From contig NC_134370.1 of the NCBI RefSeq assembly GCF_035582795.1, positions 37,497,501 to 37,561,500 of the forward strand: a stretch of DNA of 64,000 nt. The letters are read 5' to 3'. Within the stretch, counting starts at the first letter, position 1, and each line of letters begins with the position of its first letter. The notes below the pieces were generated by a model that worked only from the letters and a program-made list of their open reading frames with translations, was not told the origin of the DNA and did no database searches. Shown in pieces: positions 1 through 28,900 of this stretch. The translations under genes were made by a program, and so were the position numbers. This DNA is from Mycteria americana (Eukaryota; Chordata; Aves; Ciconiiformes; Ciconiidae).

Positions 1-1840
1 ATCAATACAGCCAAAAACTATACAAAAACTATTTTAGGGGAAGAAGTTCTAAAAGCTAGGTCATGCTTATGGTAACACATGCTTACATTTATATTTATTA
101 TGTTAGCATAGTACACCAAAAAAAACCCCAACAAAAACGACTTTAGCCTAGAATTACTCCCAAGAGTGGCATTAAATCAAGGATATAATTTTTCAACATT
201 CAGACCCAAGCTGTCAGAGGAAGTGCAGACTGACACAGGTTTGGCAGAAAAGGAACAAATAGATTTCCGATTACTGTCACAAACATGTCACATGATTAAA
301 CAGAAAACAATAAACAGAAATCTTTTTTTAAAAAGTAAGCATAATAAATGCAAGCTTCCTGGGGGTATCATATAATATTTTTTCCTCTCCTTTCCCCCCT
401 TTTGTATCCCCCCCAAGTATGTTTCTTCAGAAGCTTTTCTTGGTTACACTACAAACAACAGTATACAGGGAAAAAACACTATAAAGTCAAAGAAAACAAA
501 ATAAATGCTGTTTTTCTTCTGTTTCGTGTTTGGTGGGTGTTTTGGGGTTGGTTCCCCCCCTTTTTTTCCCCCCTCTATGACTACCACAATATATGGAGTT
601 TTGACAGGAAGGCAAAACATTATAGCCTAATGTCTCAACAAAACCAAGAATATTTTGGAAAGTGAAACTTTCCTGCTGGTTCTACAAACAGAACAGCTGT
701 CTTATACTCAAGATGGGCTATCTAGGGAAGAAAAAAATTACAATGGAACAGAAACGCTAGCTTTCACGTTACCAATTTTGGTCTAATTAATTGATGAACA
801 GTGTGTCAGCCAGTTTCCTATTGGAACAAACCTCTTCCCTGGGACCAGTTGTCTGCTTTTCTGTGAAAGGGACAGCAGCTATTGAGGTGTTCCTGGAAAA
901 GGTCCCCCTGTTTAGTTTAGGCATTTTTAGAAGTTTCTCTAAGTCACTAAAGTAAACACTGTGTTTCTTTTTTTAGATCATTGAAGAGATTCTATCAGAA
1001 TTGTTATTAAAAAAAAATGAATCCTGTAGAATGTCCTGGAGAGCACAGAAAGACTGGGGAGTTCTTTCCAGGGTCAGCATAGAAGATCATCAGTTGATAC
1101 AATTATTGGCAAAATGCAGTATTAATAGGAAGCAACCTAAAACCTGTTAGAGAGGAAAAGAGACTCAAATCTTCATAATCCAGTCACTAACTACAGTGAC
1201 AGCAAGTACGACAGACCACAAATATGTACTAATTTGTTAATATCTTTGCACATGCATTTACACTCTTCTTCATTTTACCTAGAAGTCAGTTTCTTTGCAT
1301 AATTCTTATCCATTCTAGATTTTTCTTTTTCTGGCAAAAATTTGAGTCTCTATGAAAGGACACACCTAAACCAACTTACTCCTCCCTCACACTTCAGTGT
1401 ATAGAATGTCTGCAAAATTCAGTGAAGAATTACAATTATTCCTACCAGTGGCACACAGCTTAGACACCACTGACCCTCAGCCACTGGAAAGGAGGTCATT
1501 CTACGGTTGCAAGGGCATCCAATATGGCTACACACTTTGAGCTACATTCTGTACATGAGCACAAAGTTTATAGTATGTTCAATATTTTCTGAAATATTAT
1601 CAGAATTAAACTTTTCAGCTGCTCTTAGATGCAATGTTCCCCGCAGTAGCTGTACCACCCCAACTGATCAGCTATACTAACAACATTTTTGCATGTTGCA
1701 TATTTTACATATAACTAGAAAACCATTTTTTAAAGTTACATATTTTACCCTACCTAAGCTGTATGAAGTTTTACATGTTGACTGTATTGAGAACTTGCAT
1801 CAAAAATACAATTTTGAAAGGAGAAGATAACGAACTTTAC
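1..1840 (-). other. DNA2: DNA2 intron 17, left part
   Basis: AT-rich intronic sequence with short A and T runs. I searched both strands for the remaining DNA2 exons (motifs V and VI, the VDKYQGRD and RLNVAITRAKHK region) and found none. No repeat family was recognised. Confidence 0.6.
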
Positions 1841-17327
<15,487 letters not shown>

Positions 17328-20300
17328 GAGCAGGTCCTCTGCCGCACACGGCTCCGTCCCGCCTCAGCTCTACGGCTCAACCCGCAACCCGGCCCCGACG
17401 CGAACAGACAGTTAAACGAGGATCCTCTCAGCCGCGCGCCCTACAAGACCCCTCCAACCCGCCAGGGCGCAGGCGCAGTACAGCCGCATTCCCCGCCCGC
17501 CACCGGAGAAGCCCCTCCTCTGATCCCTCCCAGCTCGGCCACTGGCGGCGAGAGTGCTAGTGCAGCCAATGGGAGGTGCCGGGAGGGCGGTTCTCCGCCG
17601 GGGCGGGGTGGGGGACGCGGTTCCCGCGCGCGGGTAGAGGGATTGAAGGCGCGAAGTGGCGCGTGGCTCCTCCAGCCGCTGCTGTGGGGGCGGGGCCCGC
17701 GCCGTGAGGGAGCCTAACGGTCTGCTGGGGCCTGTGGCGGTTGCGTCTGTGCTGGAGAGGGTTGTTCTCAGTCCTACCTGTCGTTTATTTCCACAGCGTC
17801 AAGTGCTGTTACAACCGTGACCCCTCTTCTGATACCAGTGCAGTAGTGTGAGGTAAAATTAGGTGCGCCTTTTGCTCCCAGCTGCTTAGGGATGAATCTC
17901 AGCCTGAGAGTCAAACTTTTTCTCTGATAAGAACTTGTTACATTCAGCACTGTTCACTCGCAGACTTTCTGAGGTAATAAGAGAAGTTTCAGGTACACAG
18001 ATTTCCTTTCTTCGCTGTTTTTTGGCCACAAAACCACTACTTCAGCAAAGCATTTTGGATCTCAGACCATCACTTCTAGCAAAGATTGAAGGACACAGGT
18101 ATTAAATCTATTCTTAATACATCAGTATGACTGTTCTGCAGTTTAAATGTCAGGGAAATGATGTATTAAGAGTTGTATCTCTTTAATGTAGCCAAACATT
18201 GGGAAACAGTATGAGGCTCTAGTCCTGCAAAGAAGACAGTTTTGGCCAACAGTTAGACATCCGAACAGAAGGATCAAAGCCTGAATTTTAAAAGGTGAGA
18301 GCATACTTAAATTAGCCCCTTTACTTTTCTTTGGGATAGTCCTGAAATACATGCAGTAAACTACATTTATGTTGCTTTCCATTGCAGAACCTCCAATATA
18401 AGCTTGTAATTTAATAGTTATGTGTGGATACTATTAAATGTACAGTCACATAATTTGGTATGGTATTAAAAGAGATTACATAAATACTTTTACTTTGTAC
18501 ACTTGATAACCTTGTGTTCTGTAGTCTCATGTTGCCTATACATCTCTCATACACTAAAAAAGAAGTATCTTAACCAAATATGGTTATAAAAGTATAAAAT
18601 ATGCTTTAAATATTTTTTTGAATTTAGCTAAAATCCAAGCAGTCTAGGGAATCTCTACAGAGAGTCTGTGAAATCCAGAAAAATACCAAACCTTACTTTA
18701 GTACCAAAAGTTGCACTAAAGTGTTCAGACTATGGCTCTTTTAATCATTTCTGGCATCAGTGGTTGAAAAAAATGTTCTTACAATTTTAAGATACATCAG
18801 CATTCTCCGGGTTTGAACTGTGTAAATTCAGGAATTTATTATCAAAAATTTGTTATCACAAGATAATGAATTTTGTTCCTTCCAGTCCTGTGACAAACAG
18901 GGAGCTAGCTGTCTATACTTACAAACAGTTAACATGCTTTACATGCCCTCATTTTTTAGGCCACAGATTGAATCAGGGAAATCTATGAGGAGAACCTACA
19001 GCTGTGTCTTCCCCAGCAACTGTCTCAGTAATATATACTTGCCTGCTGCCACCCCAGGTAGCAAGTTTATTCCTAAAGCTAAATCAGAGATTAAATTTAC
19101 TGTGCATCAGATCTAGCAAGTGTGCAGCCACAGTGTGAGCTGGTTCAGTAAGGTGATGCCAATAAAATCCATTCATTTCTTTTGGTGGGTTAACCTTTCA
19201 TCAGATCAGCGGAAGTACCATGGTATCTAGTCCATCTACCCAGGATGAGACAACATGTCAAACAGCACCCAAAGGTGCAGTTAAACAGCAGAATAAAACA
19301 GTATAAATCAGCTGCAAGGAAAGCTGTCAGCTTTCTGTACTGACTTACTATGCAACCGTGCTAGCACATTGGTAAGAGAACAGGTCAGATCCTGCCAACG
19401 GGAGTAGAAAAGAGAGTGAGAGTACAGGAAACCTAATTCAGACCAGCCTGAAGCATCCCGGGATCCACTCTGAGGATGCTCAGGGGGCGGTCTGTCACTC
19501 ACCCCACTGAAGCAGAGATCTCTGAGCTGAAGAGACTCACTCACACTAATTGCACTGAATAAAAACACAGTTAAGACCAAGCACAGAGATATTTTGTTTT
19601 ATACCTCTCTGAACTGAACAAATATGGTTGTTTTGAGTTGAAAACATAAAAGAAGGCTTATAACAAGTGCCTTGCACGCTCCTTTTTCAGGGAAGCGGCG
19701 AAGGAATTTGAAGAGTATCAACAGAATGTGTCCACCTTGAGGTCTCAGCTCATTTAAATGAGCAACAAAAAAACATCTGGAGAATATTAGTAATGAAATA
19801 AATAAAGAGACATTGGAATTAATCAGTGTAAAAAATGGTTCAAATACATGAAACTTTTCTGTGTAATGACTGCAAACTGCAAGATTGGTCATACATAAAT
19901 GCCTTAGTTACAGCAGGCAAAATTTTCATTTGTAAGAATGTGGAGATGAAGCATGGGGTTTATTTTAAAGACACAATGCTTAATCACTGGAAACAAAGCC
20001 CCCGAGACTTGAGATTTTCAAAGACATATCATGGGTAAGCCTGTATGAGACTCTCTCACCTGAAGAAGTCCTAAAATGGTGAGGCTTTCTTTTCTACTCT
20101 TATGTCAAGGAGTATTGGAAATAGGTGGGTTTAACAGAGTTTAAAAATATTATCCAAGGCTACTTAACCAGTTCTTCATAAAAACAATTACTTCACTGGA
20201 CATAACTATTAGTTATGAGATTATTACAATATGATTTTTTAGGAAATAAAGACAAAAACAGATATTCAGGCCCCTTCCATTTGCTGAAAAAGTAAACAGG

Positions 20301-22288
20301 AAAAAATAATGAGAAAGTATGTGATTAAGGCATAGAAATGAGCTTGGCTGGAGCCTAATCTCGTACTTTTTACTGGCTAAAATTAGATGTTGCTTATTCA
20401 GTACACTGAAAATACTGAAGACACAGGCAAGAAAAAACAAGGGAATAAATCCCTCAGTAGTTCAAAAAGAAAATAAACCCAGTTTTCATAGGGCTGTCAC
20501 TGGAGAAAGAAAGAGGATTTACAATTAAGTCCCATGTTTCCATTGTTGTAGGCAGATACTCTAAATAAATTCTACGTTCTAACTGAGTAAGAAATACCTG
20601 AATAAGCTTCCCAGAAAGAGTTAGAAATAGCTACTAAAAAAAATTAGAAACTCCAGTTTCCTCCCATCTAGCCCCAGGACAAAAGTATTTTTCTTTCATA
20701 GATCTTGCTCAAAAGTCTTAAAATACTTCCAAATTTAAAATTATTCATACACTTTTAAATTTTGAAAAACTAATCCTGAAACTACAGCACAGTTTCATCC
20801 AGTAGGTCTATTTTTCACATGCAATATCCTACTCAATTATTTAGGGGACACTTTTTACTGCTCTCTTCCTCTCAAGAGAGAATATGCTGGATTCTGCTTT
20901 ATTCTGCATAAGAACTGCTTAACTTTTCATAACACAGCTCAAACCTAATTGAGTTCCTCAAATATATCACTTTTAGTAAAATTAAGATGTAAAACTCTAA
21001 ATTTAAACATCCTTAACAGTATTAACATAGCAAAGAACTGGCACCTGAGAAGAAGTTTATTTGCTCACACAGTAAAATACAAGAAATGGCACATCTCTCT
21101 TCTCTTTCTTTTCTTTTTTTCTTTAATACAGTGGATTTAGCTCTCCTGCAAGGACTTTTAAAGATAAAGATTCACTGTGATATTGGTTAGTTTTCCTTTA
21201 AGTGAAACTAAAAATCAGGCAAAAAAATCTTACTTGTTGTCTCAATTAAGAATGACAATGTTATGCAGATTTACCTACAAGGGCAAACATACAGGTAATC
21301 CCAGAAACACGCAATCTTTCTGGCTGCAACACATACACATGACACAAAGACATTAGTTGAAAATTTTTAATAAAATAAATTCAAATACATCTCATTCTCT
21401 GTCCATAGCTACGTTGTTAAATATCAAAGAAATACATACTTTTAAGAAACTGGGGGAAAAAAAATTGAGCCACAAAAGTTGGTATTGAATATATAACTCA
21501 AAATCCAGTTTGTCAAGTTTGTCAAAATTAAGCAAATCGATCTTACTCTCCACCACTTAACATAACCATTACCAATTCTTAAGACACTGCTAAAATATTT
21601 ACAATAAATAAATAACTTACATCATTTAAAGTAAATGCTTTACAGTTTCCTGAATCAAGTGAGTAAAATCAAGAGTACCAATGCAAATCATATATAAACA
21701 AATCTGGAACATAATTCCCTCTACAAAAGGAATTATAGTAAGAGGAAAACATGTAATAGTCTATTGCATACCATACTTTAGAAACAGTACATATACACAT
21801 CTACAGACTCCAGTACAATCTTCATTTTCTTTTCTTGCGTGAGAGGTTGAATATGGTCCATATGCCTAAATAAGTAAATGCAGCAGCATGCAGTCTTGTT
21901 TGTCACCATGTTTTAAGGTAGGGACAAACCTGTTTACACGAGCTAGTACTGGAAAGTACATAAAATACTCAGCCTTCAATAAACTGAACGAAGAACATTC
22001 AGCATCACAGAAAAGGTACAGAAATGCCTTGTAAGATCAGGCCCATACTAACTGCCTTAAGGAGATCTTTTCTGGCACTTGTCACTGTAAAAGTTCCCCC
22101 TGGTTTTATTTGTGTAGATACAGCATTTTTTAGAATAGAATGTATGCCAAGAAACTTGTTTCCAAATTGCAAGATTTCTAATAATGTTAAATACATCTTG
22201 TCATTATTTATTGAAATGGTTGAAGAGACTTTCATATGTACTCATCTGAAAAATACATGCATTGTTCTTGCATCCTGAAAACTTGTAC

Positions 22289-22313
22289 AAAAAAAAAAAA
22301 AAAAAAAAAAAAA
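22289..22313. repeat. Poly(A) microsatellite
   Basis: Uninterrupted run of 25 A on the plus strand, possibly within the SLC25A16 3' UTR, where it would be a U tract. Length is likely polymorphic. Confidence 0.9.
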
Positions 22314-22627
22314 CGAAAAGATGCTTAAGTTGTGGTCTGCTGAGTTCAGCTTCTACAGAGCTGGCAAGTATTTGAATATGAAAATCATTGCATTTGTTCA
22401 AATCAGTTTATTCAATTTCATTTTTAAAGAAGAACAGATGTCTAACTACTAGCTTAAAAAGCAATATAACCATGTGTGTAACTCCTGGAATGGTGATAAA
22501 GCTAAATAACTAACAGCTTGAAACCCATACAAAATGTGGGTATAATTTTAAAACTGTGTAATTCTTAACATTAATCTAATGAAGCCTAGAAGATCAAGTG
22601 CAAAAAAATGTTTATAGCTAACTAATG

Positions 22628-22633
22628 TTTATT
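22628..22633 (-). promoter_or_regulatory. SLC25A16: Candidate SLC25A16 poly(A) signal
   Basis: AATAAA on the minus strand about 175 bases after the stop codon. Further AATAAA hexamers on this strand occur at 22407-22412 and 22207-22212, so alternative 3' ends are possible. Which is used cannot be decided from sequence alone. Confidence 0.3.
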
Positions 22634-22807
22634 TTGATCTGTCTCCTGGTTTGACTCCAGGAAATTAACCACATTTTGGCAAATAAAAACGTCAGACAAC
22701 AGCAGTTCCACAGTAACAGATAGCTTTTTTTAAACTTCAAGTAATTTACTCACCAATATAATTTGAGGACTGATAGTGTAGTTTTACAGGAAAGTCTTAA
22801 CAAAAAT

Positions 22808-22964
22808 TTAGTTGAGGTGCAAGAATTGTTTCATAAGTTCGTATGTGGTAAAAGCCACAGCCTGGGAAGGAATACAACGAATGTAATTTAGAGATAAACC
22901 ACGGTATAATCCTCTTCGTATTCCATGTTGTTGATACACGTATTTCAGTGTCTGCACCATTGTA
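22808..22964 (-). CDS. SLC25A16: SLC25A16 coding exon 9 (stop)
   Basis: Residues 269-320, with [20 protein letters not shown] and [20 protein letters not shown], then FLHLN and stop TAA at 22808-22810. The C-terminus matches human FFHLN. Confidence 0.97.
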
Positions 22965-25900
22965 CTGGAAAAATAAAAACTCAAATCATTATTGGATACA
23001 CATATTCAATAGTCAAAATCACTTTCTGCAAATACAAGACACTTTTTTTACTTGGTTCTTAAGACATCTATGGAGAAAAACCCATGGGACTCCATGTAGC
23101 AAAGCATTATAGTCTTTTTATAGACTACAGACTTGTTATAGACTCAGAAGACAGTCTGAGCTTCTGCAAGAAATTTGGGCACAAGGGCTGGGAAATGGAA
23201 AAAGGACAGTGCAATCCCATTTAAAGAAGTTTCAGTCTGAAATTACCTGCCCTAAAAGACACAATAAGACATTTTACACCAGAACGGCTATGCATATTGT
23301 GTTGCCTATCTGGCAGGAAGGAGTTGAGAAGCATCAATTCTTCTTATAAATGTAATACAGAGTAACAGGAACATAATTTGCCCAATGTAGCACACACTTC
23401 TTGCATGAAAGATCAGTATTTAGGGCTTGTATCCCATTCTCTTTCTTTGAGCACAGGATCATACCCATCCTTCTAAAGCTCTGCATATAAAATTTATGTT
23501 TAGCTCTGTATTCTACATCTTGCATGTGCGTAGCTTCCTCCACCATGACACAGGCCTAGTGTTTTCTCTCAAAAGAGAAATGCTAGGATTTGTGTAAGTA
23601 TATAATATTTGACCTTTAAAAGCAGAATTTGCAGTGTAATATGCAAGGAGAATGATTTTCCTCACGTAGTAAATCTGTGAGAAAATTTTACTCCCTTGAG
23701 TAAAAATCTGTAAAGTGCTCAATATTTCCAAGCTATTGAAGACATTGCTCTTTGAGAACATCTTCCATATGCCTCAAAGCTTCAAGATTTCCTACTTTTT
23801 TATCCTCTCATCCTCTAAAGACATATATATCTACTCTCCTTCAAAGCACAGCTCTCTCCAAACATGGTCACAACAATATTATTAAATTGGGAAGCCTAAA
23901 GTCTGTAAAGGTAGTTCTCACAAATGCAGGAAGTAACACCCCCAAGCACAATTAACACATTTTTAATTTAAAAGTACCTGGAGTGGAAAATAGCCAAGCA
24001 AAAAATACCTTAGGCTGCTAAGGAAAACAGAGCAGCAGCTTTCACAGTAAGCAACATCTATGTTTACGAAAGTCACTAAGACAGACTACTGTTAGTAAGA
24101 TCCAATTCACCATGCAGGAGGTTCACACTGGATTCAGACATACACAATTCCACAAGGTTGAAAGTAACCAAGACAAAACTGTCCTGGAATTGAATTTGGT
24201 TGAGGCAATTTGAAATTCAGGAAGTTTTTCAAGATGAGAGCTGATTTAATACTATGATTTTAAGGATATTATGGTACTTCTGCTTCTACTGGTCTGAATC
24301 ATATGACTAAAAAACCTGGAGGAACCCCAACTACACGTGGGGTGTGGGACATTACTGTAGCTTTTACAGTAATGTAAAAGAAAGGTCAAATAAAACATAT
24401 TATGTAAAACCATCTTATGGAACAGATTCTGCACCATTAAAAAACATTTTGAAACATTTCGTTTCAGTAGAAGCATGCAGTCTCTCTCTTGGGGATTCTG
24501 CTGATATTAAAGACAGACATCGCAAGTTGAGTTAAAATACAAAAAAAACTATGTTACTAATACAAACAGAGTATTAGTAAAAAAAGTGCCATTGTGATTT
24601 CAGTTATTTTTTTAACCCCGGAGTGATAATGGCAGCTTCTGTCTGTGTGGGAACTTACTCATTAAAGGAATGAAGAAATCAACAACATAGTAGCCTTTTT
24701 TTAAAAAAAAAACCTTTAAAACTAAGAATTTAACTTAGCTCAGACATCTAAGAATTCAGTTGCTACAGGTGAAAATACTTACAGGCACTTTTCAGAGTCT
24801 GGGAGAACCGCTCCTAACTGCATCCGCCTACGAGTTACATCAAGGGGATATCTACGGAGGAGATATTTGAACAGCAGTTCAACCAGATGTGTGATGACTA
24901 TATGAATATTGTTTAAAAAAGAATACAAAGAAGTCCATGTGTAACCTCCAAGCTCCCTTTTCAGTGAGTCAGGAATCCAGCTCAGATTCTCAACACAGCT
25001 GAAAGTTCTCCAAAAAGGGAGACTTCCCCTATACAACCAAAACCAGCAAATCAGATCTCTTAATATATTCCATTTGGCACGAGTAAGGAAGACACATGAA
25101 GATCAGATGAGAGTATAAAACAGTCTGTAAAACGCTGGAGGGAGAAGACACCTGAATCGAAAATAAAATTAACAGTTTAAGGATTAATAGAAAATGACAT
25201 TTGTAATGCAGTGATTTAGTGAAAAATTGATGCCATATAAGTCCATTAAATTAATTTATTTTATGGACAAAATAAAGTATGATAAGGACAGCATGAGAAT
25301 GGAGAAAGCAGGCAAAGTAATAAAAAAAAAACTAATGCCAAATACAATATCCAAGACTTGTTTTTTTCTTTTTTTGTTGTTGGTTTTTTGGTTTTTTTTT
25401 TAATTCTATGGCTTCACAGATGACATTGTTTTGAAAATAAATTGGAATAATAAAATTCTGCATATTATGTTCATGGTTGAAATTTCATAGCTTACCAAAC
25501 GAGATTCCAACTGACTTTAGGAGATTTGTCTGAATTTGTTTAACTGACTCAATGCATCTATCTTTAAAGACCCTGAAGATTAAATAGATATTTAGTAAAT
25601 GAAACAATAGGAAATAACTGAATTCCAGTGTCTGATTAACCTGATATAAAAACCTTACTAATAACTAGACTTACATAAAATCATATTCTCAGATAAAAGT
25701 TTCTTTAGAATGAACAGCTATATAGAAAAAAAACCCCAAACAACACCCAAACTTACGATATCGTCTGAGCTATTGCTCCAGCTATGCCACCACACAGCAG
25801 ATTTACATGTGTTTTCAAAACTAAGACATCGGGATTATCTAATGAAGGCCGTCCAAGCAAGTTAGGTGCTTGAGCAAGTCCAATGCTCTTTAAGGTACCA

Positions 25901-28900
25901 AAGGTAAAAAATGAAAAACCTAAAAGGAAATTTAATTTTATGTACTTTCATAAAAAAGCAAACTATTTGTCGATGCATCATCATCATAAACAAAAAGCTG
26001 CAATTACAAAATGAAGCTATTTTCCAATTCCTTTAGAAGTTTTTCTTAAGCAGAAAGAAATAGACAAATAATATTTTTAACTTCTACAGTAACTTCTGTC
26101 CAAATGAATTAGTGTTTCTAATTAACATTAAAAGAATGCTTTAGATAAGATAGACTTTGGGGTTTAAATTACTGGATTGCTGTTAAGAGTAACTCCTAAG
26201 ATCTTTTTAACTGAAGAACAGCCCTTGTCTTTTAAATATGAGTGTAGTTTAGCTGGGCAGTTCTGATGTTCCTCCATCCCACGTCACCCACTGCTTTAGC
26301 TTGTTTAAGTATTTACATAAAAGTCACCAGGAGATGGAGCCAATACAGAGGCTCTAAGCCTCAATCTAGAGAGTGCTCTGCTCTCTCATGGATCTACCTG
26401 TTTGAGAGAAATATCCTACATGTTTTCTTCTGGGAAAACTGGGAAGCAGAAGAGAAAGAACCACTATTCTACCTCTCTCCCTCTCGACTCCAAGTTTCAG
26501 AAAAGCTAGGCTTCGCCTATTGAAGATGCTTTAATACACAATGATCCATTTTAGATTAAGATTGAAGAGTTGCAAATGTGTCTACTGGCCTCCCCTCTCC
26601 ATTCAGTAAAAAACAGAATCCTTGATTTTAACAGAAGCTAATTAACTACGTGTGCAAATATATTCTGTGTAAATTTAGTAGCGCACATAACTGCTGAAGG
26701 ACTGCCATGTTCTGTTTTTAACTTACCTGCATATGGCGCCATTCCTACAACAGTTGGCATCAGCCCTCTGTAGAACCCACTAAAACCACCTTCCTTTGAA
26801 AGAAAAATACAAGTACGTTTGTGGCAAGAAATACAACAAATGTCTTAACAAGCTATACGACTGTTCATACAGATTCACATGACAGCAATCTGACTAGCAT
26901 CATCTAGCACCAAGGAGGTAACATCAAGTTCCATTTCTTGTGCCTGAAGAATTGAGGGGACAACTGCCTGGCTCCATAGGAGATAAAGAAGTGAAAATAG
27001 AGGAGAAAAATCTACATCCAACATTATAATCTAGGAGACATTTCTGCATTATACATATCCCTCCTCCCCAGTCATTACTACTTGTTCGTGAAAAGCAACT
27101 TCTTTCTGCTGTTTTTGACCTCCCACTTAAATGAGTCTTAGCTACATCTTAGCAGCCAAGTGGAAGGAAGCATCCAGATAATTTTTTACATTAAAAAATT
27201 CAATGTGCACGCAATGAAGTCATGTTATTTTCCACCAAGCTACTATTTTCAATGCAGTGCAGCATTCTTTAAAGAGCATATTTTGCTTTGACAGGACTGA
27301 AGATTAAAAGAAAAAATACCTTTGTGTAAATCATCTTGAATGCATGGATAATTCCCATGTACTTGTGTTCCCCTTTTACTTGGAACGCCAGACGAACTCT
27401 AACCATATCAAGAGGGTAAGTACAAATCACTGCTGTAATACCTTTATTAAAAACAAAAACAAAACAAGCAAACAAAACTCACCTACACCTTATCTGATTC
27501 TAGGATTATTTTGAAAATTAGAATTTCCTTTTGTGGCAGTGAATATAATAGCATATACAAATTATTTTGTTAAAGAAACACTTAAAGTCACTTATAATCA
27601 GCAAATAGGAACACTAACTTCAGCAACACACTAAGGATTTATGTTTATGCTTGGTGTTCACTGAAGCTGCACACCTAGGCCTTGATTTTCCAAAGATTTA
27701 TGGGCCTAACTGTATTCACATGAGCAATCTCATGTAAGTGCATGGCTCATAAGCATCAGGCTAGTCAAGTGCATCAGCTTTACTCGACTGCAACCATGAA
27801 ACCTAAGCCTAACATATCTTTAAAAAAAATAAAAATCAAACCACCAAATTTACATGTTTATTTTCAAAAAGGTTGTGTCAGAATTTGATGTGATTACTGG
27901 ATATAGATACACCTATCTATCTACTGCATCTGCAAATACTAAATATATTCTAATGACATTTAAAATAAAGTCAGGATTGTACTGATGAAGAGTACTTAAC
28001 TGCGTTGCATTACTGCATTTTAATAGTTCACGTTACACCAGCACTTCTGTTGTAAAACTTTGATCAAAAAAGCTATTTCTAGACTTAAGATGCCAAAAAA
28101 ATCAAATCTTAGGACTCCTCCAGTTATGAACTGCTTCAAAACTGATCAGATACTGACCAACTTGTAATTCTGGAAACAGAACTCCAGTACAGAGAACAAC
28201 TCTAACAGTTACCTGAATAACAAATTCTTTCCTACTGCTAGTTTTTGAGGTAAACCACTCAATTGCTGACAAATGATTTGGAGGGAATAGTTAAAACTGT
28301 TTACTAAAAACAGAGGTCATTTTCTGGTGGTATACCACTGTCACTAAAAAACCAAAAATACATTGGGAAAAGGAGAAAAAGAAAGCAAAAACCTTTGTGA
28401 TTGATAGTGTTTTCTAGCAGCTGGTCCGATTTAGCTAAACATCACCCCTAAAAATTGGTCATACAGAAGATCAGCACGCTTTTTATGCTGGCAGGAAATT
28501 GCCACTTCCTCTTAAGTTTTAATAGTCTCTTAATGATATCTCTTTTTGTGGGTGTATCATTTCCCCTCCATTCCACAAGGTCAAGAGAAAACACAACAGG
28601 GAGGGGAAAAACCCAAACCAACAACAAAACCCAAACACAACACAACAACTCCAACAAACAAATTCTTCATAACTTTTATGTCTGAAGAGAAAAAAAACCA
28701 ACTTTAGTAAGCTGAATGATCTGACAGAAGATATCAGGATTAGATGAGGAGAAAAAAAAATGAATTAACACCATAAGTGAGCTATCCAAAAAGCTGACAC
28801 TGGTCAACTGTCAACTTAAAGTTTGTGACCTTCTGGAGTATCCTACCAGTAATTTATTTTAGAAGACAAAACCATCTCTTTCAGAGGTTTCGGACAATTC

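Larger units (their letters stand above)
17771..22807. other. Intergenic region between DNA2 and SLC25A16, including the SLC25A16 3' UTR
   Basis: AT-rich sequence with no supported coding exon; the ORFs here are short and look like chance. The right part must contain the minus-strand 3' UTR of SLC25A16, whose end is not determined. A 25-base A run sits at 22289-22313. No recognisable transposon was seen. Confidence 0.6.
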
